From positions 1 to 22,081 of the IMG/VR virus record IMGVR_UViG_3300010354_000763: a DNA stretch of 22,081 bases, one strand, 5' to 3'. The translations under genes and the position numbers were made by a program. Origin of the DNA: a virus. The notes under the pieces were generated by a model. It was not told the DNA's origin. It made no database searches and saw nothing but the letters and a program-made list of their open reading frames with translations. Positions 15,563 to 21,867 of the stretch are shown piece after piece; position 1 is the first letter of the stretch, and each line of letters opens with the position of its first letter.

Positions 15563-15987
15563 GTGTTCGCCTGCTGGAGAGCCTCTCTCATAGTTTTTAT
15601 GGCGAGCGACTTCAACTCATTAACTCGAATAGTAGGAATTCCCCACGCGATAAAGTCCCACTGATTTCGATACAGCGGACTCTCCGAAGCCTCTACGCGC
15701 ACATTTGTAGGGAGGCTGTGCAGTACCTTAATGCAGTAGTCGTACATGGCTTTTCCGAGGATGGCCATGTTGTTTGCCGATATATTTTTGACGTGAAATA
15801 TCAACTTAGATGTTTCGGGGAAATGATCGATTGCGCACGATATCACGAGGTTAGGGTCATATCGCAAACCGGTTACGGCGATATCCTCGAATTTTATAGC
15901 CATGCCCGCGGCTGTTTTATCTGCCGCGGCTGTTAGGGCCTTAGTAGCCGCTTCGGTGATGCTGCTCAGCTTATTAGGCGTCGTCAT
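15559..15987 (-). CDS. Unrecognised 142-residue protein upstream of the sigma factor
   Basis: Its ATG at 15985-15987 overlaps the upstream gene by 14 nt and its stop overlaps the sigma factor start by 4 nt, so it is translated within the leftward operon. Residues ~1-30 are Ala/Thr-rich and helical (TEAATKALTAAADKTAAG). The rest alternates strand and helix: FEDIAVTGLRYDPNLVISC, KLIFHVKNIS, a helix with KAMYDYCIKVL, then VRVEASESPLY and a final helix. M29 is a possible later start. I do not recognise the fold. Translational coupling to the sigma factor allows, but does not show, a regulatory link such as an anti-sigma or co-factor. Confidence 0.6.
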   Translation of the reverse strand: MTTPNKLSSITEAATKALTAAADKTAAGMAIKFEDIAVTGLRYDPNLVISCAIDHFPETSKLIFHVKNISANNMAILGKAMYDYCIKVLHSLPTNVRVEASESPLYRNQWDFIAWGIPTIRVNELKSLAIKTMREALQQANT

Positions 15988-16432
15988 TTAATATTTTGTC
16001 CGTGATATCGTCGGCATTTCGCAAAACCTGAATAAGTTTCTCGATGTCGGCGATAGTTAGAAACTGGGTTACGGTATTAGCCAGCCACTGATTGCGGCTG
16101 AGTTTATGATCCCACGCGAGCTGTGTCAAGGTATCTCGATATCGCAAAGTAGGTCTAAGAGCGATCTTGCGATCTTTCTTGACCGGTCGCTCGCGGTAAA
16201 GATAGCCAAACCAAGTCCGATGCTCAACCGCCATTTTCAACAAATCAATATTACAGCGACCGCTCTTCTTAAGTACATCGCGCCATAGTTTGTGGGTGTC
16301 GTTGTCCACCCACACCTCGATCATGTGTCCGCAGTGCGGGTTGTCTACCCGTTTTGATTTTGACCCGGCCACCACTCGACCGGAACCCACTTTTGCAACT
16401 TGCATTTTTCGCATTTTATCAGTTGTTGCCAT
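15974..16432 (-). CDS. Ribbon-helix-helix-like protein, candidate regulator
   Basis: This is a 152-residue frame from ATG 16432. Residues ~89-125, KIALRPTLRYRDTLTQLAWD followed by SRNQWLANTV, read as a ribbon-helix-helix: a beta strand, a helix with conserved L..LA, the S-N-W turn and a second helix. Residues 37-75 (MIEVWVDNDTHKLWRDVLKK, then a helical NIDLLKMAVEH) could be a second, degenerate copy. The first 36 residues are basic and low in hydrophobics. They overlap the 59-residue zinc-ribbon gene by 88 nt, so the true start may be the ATG at residue 37 (16324), which removes the overlap. Two genes upstream of the sigma factor, it could be a transcription regulator; the family call is by eye. 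Confidence 0.55.
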   Translation of the reverse strand: MATTDKMRKMQVAKVGSGRVVAGSKSKRVDNPHCGHMIEVWVDNDTHKLWRDVLKKSGRCNIDLLKMAVEHRTWFGYLYRERPVKKDRKIALRPTLRYRDTLTQLAWDHKLSRNQWLANTVTQFLTIADIEKLIQVLRNADDITDKILNDDA

Positions 16433-16524
16433 GAACCATCAGGCATCTGTTTATCGCGAATCACCGAAGTATTGTGGCTGCCACACAAGCACTGAACATT
16501 TCCGTACTTAACGAACTCGTTCAT
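16345..16524 (-). CDS. 59-residue zinc-ribbon protein
   Basis: I read this frame directly on the minus strand from ATG 16524 to TAG 16345-16347. It begins MNEFVKYGNVQCLCG and contains C12-x-C14 and C38-x2-C41 (IKCEKCK), separated by 23 residues, followed by a Trp-rich tail (KWVPVEWWPG). This is a four-cysteine zinc-ribbon layout with one irregular CxC half. It begins 11 nt after the stop of the RuvC gene, filling an otherwise empty gap of about 100 bp, with a weak GGA upstream. It overlaps the start of the ribbon-helix-helix-like gene in another frame. Phage genomes often encode such small zinc ribbons; function is unknown. Real-gene status rests on the cysteine pattern and the tight packing. 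Confidence 0.6.
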   Translation of the reverse strand: MNEFVKYGNVQCLCGSHNTSVIRDKQMPDGSWQQLIKCEKCKLQKWVPVEWWPGQNQNG

Positions 16525-16535
16525 GGTTTTCCAGA

Positions 16536-17060
16536 CTAAAATAAATGCCCGACCATCGCCAGGGCTACGGCGTCTGAAACGTCGTCCTCCGAATCGGCCA
16601 ATCCGTCCGGGTGCCCTAACTTAGCTAAGTCGGCCTTAAATAGTTTATTCACCATTTCCCGAACTTCCTGCTTAACGATATCCCGCTTTTTACCCTTTAT
16701 TGCCAGCTTTGAGCGGGCTTGTACGGCCATTACCTCGACCGGTTTGATTCCACACTCATGTGCCGCTATGGAAGCCGCCTCCTGGGCTCTCACAGCCGCC
16801 AACATGGCATCCATGTTCCGGCCTCCCATATTGACCCGGATCTTCTCTATGCAGACTATATGAGGCTTGTGAAGCTTAATTAAATCTCGAACTATCTCGA
16901 ATAGCTGGTGAGTTCGCTCCGGCATCTCCATTCGGCTGTAGGGAACAACATCTAGCCGGATATGCTTGATGTAGATCAATTCACGATTTTTATCAGAGGT
17001 ATCGATTATGGCGATACCGGCGCGGCGAGTTCCAGAATCTATTCCCATTACATGTGGCAT
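16536..17060 (-). CDS. ruvC: RuvC-like Holliday junction resolvase
   Basis: This 174-residue protein matches RuvC in length and motif order. D8 lies in MGIDSGTRRAGIAII, E72 in VCIEKIR, and the C-terminal pair D160/D163 in EDDVSDAVALAM, which are the four acidic metal-binding positions of the RNase H fold resolvases. The frame starts at ATG 17060; M5 is an alternative start with the same motifs. RuvC-type enzymes cut four-way junctions symmetrically; phages use them to resolve recombination intermediates and debranch DNA before packaging. The gene ends 11 nt before the zinc-ribbon gene. The family call is confident; a general branched-DNA endonuclease is the functional alternative. Confidence 0.9.
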   Translation of the reverse strand: MPHVMGIDSGTRRAGIAIIDTSDKNRELIYIKHIRLDVVPYSRMEMPERTHQLFEIVRDLIKLHKPHIVCIEKIRVNMGGRNMDAMLAAVRAQEAASIAAHECGIKPVEVMAVQARSKLAIKGKKRDIVKQEVREMVNKLFKADLAKLGHPDGLADSEDDVSDAVALAMVGHLF

Positions 17061-17083
17061 ATTATGTTCTCAAATCGGGCAGA

Positions 17084-17512
17084 TCACATCCCTATATCCA
17101 TGTCCTCAGGCGGCGTTCGGCCAGTGGTTCCTTCTTTCTTTCGAAGCCCCTCTTCGAGTTTCTTGCGGCGGGACGGTGGTATCTTGTGAAGCGGTACGTT
17201 AAGCGGCGCTTTTGGAACCTTTTTGAAGGGACGACCGAATACGTACTCCAGAGCTTCCACAATACCTTCAGATGTTATCTCGCCAATTTTAGTATTGGGG
17301 TTTAAAAAAGATTTTAAGTCTAATGTGACCGGCTGGGCCTCCGACGTCAGGTACTCGAAAGAGAGTACCTGGGTCGGGACCCCACCGGTGCTTACATCAG
17401 TGATGACCTCGCGGCGACAATATATGAACCAACCTGTTACTGAGGCTGACGTCGAGCTGACTTCGAAGCCTTTGATGAGGAAGTTCCAGAATTCGTCGCG
17501 CTTGGTATCCAT
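17084..17512 (-). CDS. Unrecognised 142-residue protein between RNase H and RuvC genes
   Basis: It starts at ATG 17512, overlapping the end of the RNase H gene by 76 nt, and ends 23 nt before the RuvC start. The N-terminal ~90 residues alternate helix and strand (DEFWNFLIKGFEVSS, GWFIYCRREVITD, VLSFEYLTSEAQPVTLDL). The C-terminal ~45 residues are basic and proline-rich (KKVPKAPLNVP, PPSRRKKLEEGLRKKEG), probably disordered and able to bind nucleic acid or protein partners. I see no catalytic motif. Position between two nuclease genes suggests DNA metabolism, by context only. Confidence 0.6.
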   Translation of the reverse strand: MDTKRDEFWNFLIKGFEVSSTSASVTGWFIYCRREVITDVSTGGVPTQVLSFEYLTSEAQPVTLDLKSFLNPNTKIGEITSEGIVEALEYVFGRPFKKVPKAPLNVPLHKIPPSRRKKLEEGLRKKEGTTGRTPPEDMDIGM

Positions 17513-17982
17513 TTATATAACCCTTCCAATTGCGTTACAGCGGCTGCGGCCAGCCTGTGCGCGGGATTTTTATGTCGCGCGATCTTCTGAATAGACCAGC
17601 CAGCAATATAGCCGGGGCCCTTCGGTCGATCAATACGAACATCATCCCACGCTTTTCTGGCTCGTTTTGCCAAAGTACGCAGATTTGGTTCCTTGATTCG
17701 CTCACATAACTCGATTGCCCTGACGGCCGCAGCGGAATCGGTTTTAAGAATGATGTACTCATCCTCAAGCCGTGTGTTCGAGTTAATAAGGTGTAAGAGA
17801 TTAACAAATATATCGGCTGCCCGATGTATTACGATAACCTCCGCTTCGTTCGGTGAGTCGATCTTACCAAGGGGAAGGGACAAGTCAATAGGCTTTAAAG
17901 TGTCGGAGCCGAGATCAATTCTGATCCCGGCTCCGGCAGTTACCTTACCTATTGACGCGTCGAGGTAGACGCAGATAGGCAT
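17437..17982 (-). CDS. RNase H-like nuclease (RVT_3 / RNase HI type)
   Basis: This 181-residue protein starts at ATG 17982. The RNase H fold residues are in order: D8 in VYLDASIG, E48 in SPNEAEV, D82 in ILKTDSAAAV, and near the end IARHKNPAHRLA with H137. The fourth acidic position of RNase HI (Asp134 in E. coli, within an AD.LA motif) is His142 here, as is common in RVT_3/plant-type relatives. Residues ~157-181 are a Ser/Lys-rich tail (SGTSSSKASKSARR) that overlaps the next gene. RNase HI enzymes cut RNA in RNA-DNA hybrids; in phages they remove replication primers. Activity is likely but the substitution makes it less than certain. Confidence 0.8.
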   Translation of the reverse strand: MPICVYLDASIGKVTAGAGIRIDLGSDTLKPIDLSLPLGKIDSPNEAEVIVIHRAADIFVNLLHLINSNTRLEDEYIILKTDSAAAVRAIELCERIKEPNLRTLAKRARKAWDDVRIDRPKGPGYIAGWSIQKIARHKNPAHRLAAAAVTQLEGLYKWIPSATNSGTSSSKASKSARRQPQ

Positions 17983-17984
17983 AG

Positions 17985-18036
17985 CTTTACGATTTATACA
18001 TCATGGTTGACGCAACTAGTCGTAACTTTACGATTT
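17985..18036 (-). repeat. 11-bp direct repeat bracketing the largest leftward intergenic gap
   Basis: CTTTACGATTT occurs at 17985-17995 and 18026-18036 (AAATCGTAAAG on the leftward strand). The upstream copy contains the stop of the 536-residue gene and the downstream copy lies just before the RNase H start. The 45-bp gap between the genes (17983-18027) is otherwise plain. It could be a protein-binding pair or the trace of a small duplication. Confidence 0.35.
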
Positions 18037-19638
18037 CACAAGCTTCTTGCAGAACATGGCGGTGCTGTGCATGGCTAATGCTTTCTGCTCAGCGCCCTCC
18101 CATCCAGCAGAAGACGCGTGCGATAACGCTTCGTCGTAGTGCGGTTTGATCTTACCGGCCAGCTCATTCTTGCCCTGTTCGACAAGTTCAGCGCCGACCC
18201 GTTGGACCTCTTCGCGATTCTTTTCCAAGTCCTTGATAGCCTCCGTGACATCTACGTTGATATCCACGGAGGTATCGGATTTGGGCTTACGACCGCGCTT
18301 TTTAGGCGCGTCGTCAGACTTAGGCGCTGGCGCATCGTCACCAACCGTAAGTACGGCAGCGAACGGTACTGACCGCGGACGACCGCGACCGGCTTTCACA
18401 CGCACGATCTGAGCACTCATCTCAACTTCCGAGATGATGCCCGTTCCCTGCGTGATGTTGCCCTCCTTGTCCTTGAGATTGTAAGTTACTTGCTTATTAA
18501 CGTCATTTTCAGTGATATTCGCCACGACAGTCTCCTGAACTACAGGTTCAGAATCGGAATCGTCGTCGGATGTCTCCGCGGCCGCATCCTGTACAACTAC
18601 GTCACGAATTAAACCACCCTCAAACTGCACCTCCGGCATTAGTTCCGGGGAGAGTATCAGGTCGAATTCGCGGACGCTATCTACCGGGATGCCGAGAGTT
18701 TCAGCCGCTGCGGCCCGATTAGCCGCTAAGCAGAAGCTCCCGAGATTCTTATCCGTGCGGAAAGATCCGTAGACCTTGTTGACGACGTGAACCCCGAGTT
18801 TTTCGTAGGTAGCATCGTTCGCCGTAGAATACATAATCGGAACTACGGGCGCAAGGCGAGCCATCATATTTATTAAGCCGGTGAGGCCCATAACGGTCGT
18901 CTGCTTGGTGGCGTCTTCGATGGTGGCGGCAGCAGCCAGAGTGAGTGCTCTGAAAATTGCCGCACCATCGGACTCTACCTTGCAGGACTCCTTGAAGACC
19001 TCGAGAGTCTCGACAAATCCGGGCGCCTCATCGCCGCCCAGTTTGAACGAGAATCGCTTATCAGCGGCCGCCTTCTCAGGGTTTTCCGGATTAACCCTGA
19101 GCTCGCGGAGCCGAGTCTCGATGATGGAACGTGTCGCCGCGCCCTCGCCGCCCTTACGGAGCAGCGGTAACCACTCGGCAATATTCTTTTTGTCGATCGC
19201 GCCGTCCGAAATAGCCCGGCTGAGCAACTTGAACTTACCGAACATGACGCCCTGAGCACCGGCAAGGATACCCGGCTTGAGACCGAGTTCCAGGAACTGC
19301 TGCCAGTTGCTGACCATCGCGCGAGCCTTTGGCCCGGAAATGGAGAGCTCGCCCTCGGCGTACTCGCTGAGATTCGAATAGCTGTGCTGCAGGTATGCAC
19401 GCTGCTCAGCCAGCTTGTGCAGAATTGCCGACAGCTCGACCTCGTTGGTCTCGCGACCGTCGTTCAGCTCACGAGCGCGTTCAGCTAAGTCGTGGAGATC
19501 GTCGGTAAGGGTGAACGGATCTTTGACGTCAGCCTCGATCAGCTCCTTACCAATTTTCCGCAACGCAGCCTTCGACAGCTCCGTTTCGCGAACGGCCATC
19601 GGAGAATTTGCGAGAGGTACTAAATCCTTCTTCGTCAT
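18028..19638 (-). CDS. 536-residue protein with HTH-like and AT-hook-like motifs
   Basis: It starts at ATG 19638 behind a strong AGGAAG. Residues ~18-85 are helical and charged. Residues ~86-110, YSNLSEYAEGELSISGPKAR, followed by a helix, resemble the HTH segments of phage and plasmid DNA-binding proteins. The middle (~120-355) is helical with an Ala-rich stretch. Residues ~360-375 are very acidic (TSDDDSDSEP), linking to a beta-rich part. Two AT-hook-like elements follow: GRGRPR at 417-422 and KKRGRKPK at 446-453. The last 80 residues are a helix-rich, perhaps coiled, segment. It was probably made for DNA binding or organisation in the replication block. The family is unrecognised; the nucleic-acid role is inferred from the motifs. 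Confidence 0.7.
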   Translation of the reverse strand: MTKKDLVPLANSPMAVRETELSKAALRKIGKELIEADVKDPFTLTDDLHDLAERARELNDGRETNEVELSAILHKLAEQRAYLQHSYSNLSEYAEGELSISGPKARAMVSNWQQFLELGLKPGILAGAQGVMFGKFKLLSRAISDGAIDKKNIAEWLPLLRKGGEGAATRSIIETRLRELRVNPENPEKAAADKRFSFKLGGDEAPGFVETLEVFKESCKVESDGAAIFRALTLAAAATIEDATKQTTVMGLTGLINMMARLAPVVPIMYSTANDATYEKLGVHVVNKVYGSFRTDKNLGSFCLAANRAAAAETLGIPVDSVREFDLILSPELMPEVQFEGGLIRDVVVQDAAAETSDDDSDSEPVVQETVVANITENDVNKQVTYNLKDKEGNITQGTGIISEVEMSAQIVRVKAGRGRPRSVPFAAVLTVGDDAPAPKSDDAPKKRGRKPKSDTSVDINVDVTEAIKDLEKNREEVQRVGAELVEQGKNELAGKIKPHYDEALSHASSAGWEGAEQKALAMHSTAMFCKKLVKS

Positions 19639-19886
19639 TTCTTCTTCCTTCTTCTAGGTCTCGGTTTACGAGGTTCCTCAATAATAGATGTAAGACCTAA
19701 CAATTTTTCCAAACTTACGATATGCAGCGTTTCGTTAATTACGAAGTAATTATCGGTCTTATCGCGCGTACCGTCCGGAAGCTGTCTTGCCACGGTTTCC
19801 AGCTCGACTAAGCGAAGCGTACATCCCGGCAAAACGCTCCAATGTTTTTGGTTGTTTAGAAACACAACCCACTGCCTCTGCTTCAT
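19635..19886 (-). CDS. Small basic-tailed protein, unknown
   Basis: This 83-residue protein starts at ATG 19886, with 4-nt ATGA overlaps at both ends, so it lies in a translationally coupled trio with the RecB/Cas4-like nuclease and the 536-residue protein. The body reads as a small beta-rich domain (QWVVFLNNQKHWSVLPG, TLRLVELETVARQL, NYFVINETLHIVSL). The C-terminus is strongly basic (RKPRPRRRKKK) and likely touches nucleic acid. The Shine-Dalgarno of the downstream gene is encoded within that tail. I do not recognise a family. Confidence 0.65.
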   Translation of the reverse strand: MKQRQWVVFLNNQKHWSVLPGCTLRLVELETVARQLPDGTRDKTDNYFVINETLHIVSLEKLLGLTSIIEEPRKPRPRRRKKK

Positions 19887-21034
19887 ACAATATAGTCCAC
19901 CACGTTTTTCTTCTCGTCTTTATACGGGAAACATACGGTCTGCCACGGACAAACCAGCGCTTTGAAGTCCGTTCTCGACGAGCATCCCGGAGGTAATGCC
20001 GCCAACACCATGCTTCGATTATTCTTCAACCGTGCCTTAACCTTTTCAGGTTCAGTGCTTGTGTCAGAATCAGCAGCATTAACTACGGACATGATACGCG
20101 TGATGGAATCTACCGCCGCGTTGTAATCCGCCTCCGACGCCTCGCGCAAGAACGCTTTAACGTCCAAGGTATCGCGATTAACGTAGAGGAAGAACGTACC
20201 AGCGTGATTACGCGGATTCAACGGAACCTTCTGCTCCCATGCCGCCTTAAGCAGCAGTTGCGAGTAGATGCTCCCCTGACTCACGTGATTTGCACGCGGC
20301 AACGCATTACGCGAGCGCATCAAAACCGTAGCCCCATCAAGTTCCGTACCTTTAAGGGCGGGGAACTTCTTAAGGTTTATCTTTGTTGGTGTCAGCTCGT
20401 TGAACACATCGGGCGAGGTGCTTTTAATCTCGATCGTGTACCAGTCGTGATTATCAGAGTCTTTGTCAATAATCACGCCGTCAACGCGACCGGAGATATT
20501 CAGCTCATCGTGGCCGACGCGTAACTCCTCATATAACCAGCGCGGCCGTCCCGACCTATCAGCATCTTCTTGATATTCAGCACACTTAATAATGATCTTC
20601 TTTTCCGGGTTAGTCGGAGTCTCGGTCAGTTCAAGTGTTATTGAATTTGAGCAATAAGATGATGGATATGTCTTAAATCGATGACCTACTTGTCGACAGT
20701 TAGGGCAGCGCCAATCACCGTACAGGAGTCCCGACAACGCTAGATAATTATCCTGAACTAGTCGATGAATAAGGACGCCGGTATCGGCGACTCTTACGCG
20801 ACTAGGAAGTTCAGGAAGCTTGTCAGTGAATATCCGCTCTATGCGGCTAAGCGCCTGCTTCCGCTCGCAGTCATAGGATGAGTTTATCGAGGACGGCCAA
20901 AATTTATCAGTTCTTCTACGAATTGGCCTACTAGCTACGACATTATCTATAACTCTGTTAAAGTCGATTACGTCGTCAGCATTTCGGCCTGAGAGAGCGC
21001 GTATAAACTCTCCCAGCGTATCAAACAGATGCAT
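19883..21034 (-). CDS. RecB/Cas4-like PD-(D/E)XK nuclease with Fe-S and zinc-type cysteines
   Basis: This 383-residue protein starts at ATG 21034 with GGGAG six nt upstream. The nuclease core shows H90 in TGVLIHRLVQ, D185 in SGRVDGVI, E202 and K204 in YTIEIKS, and Q253-x3-Y257 in SQGSIYSQLL, the full RecB/Cas4 signature. C56 in YDCERKQ plus C351, C362 and C368 near the C-terminus (CPWQTVC) match the split four-cysteine Fe-S site of Cas4/AddB nucleases. A further set C110-x2-C113, C128 and C151 lies in an insert before the active site and may bind zinc. Phage relatives act as exonucleases in recombination, replication or host-DNA breakdown. No other cas gene is present, so a CRISPR role is not supported. 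Confidence 0.88.
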   Translation of the reverse strand: MHLFDTLGEFIRALSGRNADDVIDFNRVIDNVVASRPIRRRTDKFWPSSINSSYDCERKQALSRIERIFTDKLPELPSRVRVADTGVLIHRLVQDNYLALSGLLYGDWRCPNCRQVGHRFKTYPSSYCSNSITLELTETPTNPEKKIIIKCAEYQEDADRSGRPRWLYEELRVGHDELNISGRVDGVIIDKDSDNHDWYTIEIKSTSPDVFNELTPTKINLKKFPALKGTELDGATVLMRSRNALPRANHVSQGSIYSQLLLKAAWEQKVPLNPRNHAGTFFLYVNRDTLDVKAFLREASEADYNAAVDSITRIMSVVNAADSDTSTEPEKVKARLKNNRSMVLAALPPGCSSRTDFKALVCPWQTVCFPYKDEKKNVVDYIV

Positions 21035-21290
21035 TGAGCAGCTCCCGCAACTTTGCGGCTAGATCGCTAGACCTTGAGAGCGCAACCCACTCAGCTTTAG
21101 GTTTAGTTATTACAGAGATGTCGCCGGACGGGGTCAGAAACGAAATCGTCACCTGTTGCGTAGTCGGGTTGTCACTCGTTGGCGACGACACAACGAGACG
21201 AATCATCCAATTGAGATCTCGCGCCGCTTGGCTTATTAAACCAATCGTCGTAGACTCGTTTGAATCATTTGCCATGAATTCAGAGATCAT
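21021..21290 (-). CDS. Unrecognised 89-residue protein
   Basis: The ATG at 21290 has AGGA seven nt upstream, which favours it over the internal M6 (21275). It overlaps the upstream nuclease by 11 nt and the downstream nuclease by 14 nt. The sequence has a polar N-terminus (MANDSNESTT), a helix (IGLISQAARDLNWMIRLVV), a beta hairpin (TQQVTISFLTPSGDISVITK) and a C-terminal helix (SSDLAAKLRELLNA). It is a compact soluble domain with no catalytic motif. Lodged between two PD-(D/E)XK genes, it may be a nuclease accessory, by context only. Confidence 0.6.
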   Translation of the reverse strand: MISEFMANDSNESTTIGLISQAARDLNWMIRLVVSSPTSDNPTTQQVTISFLTPSGDISVITKPKAEWVALSRSSDLAAKLRELLNASV

Positions 21291-21867
21291 GCAGATTTCC
21301 TATTTTTGTTGGGGTTAAGAAAACTTCTGGAACGAAAAACAATTTGATATTTGCGGCAGCAAACAGCACAGAGAAGCAATCTCCGACGTCGTTTGATTGT
21401 TTAAGCTCAAACGTCTTTTTTGCTGTTTGACATGCTGGGGCTGGTAGGCCCAGTTTTAAGAAATCGTCCTCAGCCATGCCAACCCACCGCAGGTGCTGGA
21501 TAGCCGGATCTAGACGATGCATGAACGCGACCTGCAAAAGCACCACCTTTTTACGGCGTTGATGTGCTTGAGCGGTTGCTTTTAAATACCAATCCGAATC
21601 TATCCGCATTTTATCGCCGCGGCAGGATTTTGCCTCGACGTGAAAGCGAGATCCAGAACCAAGGTCGCCCTTCTCCAAGAGACCGCAACCGGAACCCCGA
21701 GTCTGTTTAAGACCCAAGATTCCGGATGCAATCTTCTCGTTGGCGTCGCCTTGGTCCCTATTTGCCGCGGAGTCAGTCTTCGGAGGTTTCTTCGCCAGAT
21801 CCGGCAGCGGTTGGTTCTGGTGCCGCTGTGCGAGCTTGTCGAAGATTGTAACCGATTTTCTTTTCAA
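21280..21867 (-). CDS. Hjc-like PD-(D/E)XK endonuclease
   Basis: This 195-residue frame appears to start with TTG at 21867 behind only a weak upstream signal; the next Met is residue 87, inside the core. Residues ~1-40 are basic and probably a flexible arm. The nuclease core has E44 in NEKIASGILGLKQTRGSG, D68 in EKGDLG, E78 and K80 in FHVEAKSCRG, then SDWYLKATAQAHQRRKKVVL. This matches archaeal Hjc and phage Holliday-junction resolvase-type enzymes (GSG…KGD…E.K…W..K...A). It could resolve or nick branched DNA. The leading 95 nt overlap the gene upstream, so the true start may be different. A second, unrelated resolvase (RuvC-like) lies in the same operon. Confidence 0.75.
   Translation of the reverse strand: MKRKSVTIFDKLAQRHQNQPLPDLAKKPPKTDSAANRDQGDANEKIASGILGLKQTRGSGCGLLEKGDLGSGSRFHVEAKSCRGDKMRIDSDWYLKATAQAHQRRKKVVLLQVAFMHRLDPAIQHLRWVGMAEDDFLKLGLPAPACQTAKKTFELKQSNDVGDCFSVLFAAANIKLFFVPEVFLTPTKIGNLHDL

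Noticed and set aside
16290-16511. Rightward 73-residue frame with several cysteines
   Set aside because: It is the shadow of the leftward zinc-ribbon and RHH-like genes, in a block where every supported gene is leftward.
17992-17998. TATAAAT as a leftward promoter -10 element before the RNase H gene
   Set aside because: It lies only about 10 nt from the ATG, leaving no leader or ribosome-binding site, and no -35 stands at the right distance.
18881-19255. Rightward 124-residue frame opposite the 536-residue gene
   Set aside because: It is a Ser/Pro-rich shadow of a leftward gene with a strong Shine-Dalgarno and coupled neighbours.
19883-21034. CRISPR-associated Cas4
   Set aside because: The motifs fit Cas4, but without cas1, cas2 or an array the general RecB/Cas4-like phage exonuclease is the better call.
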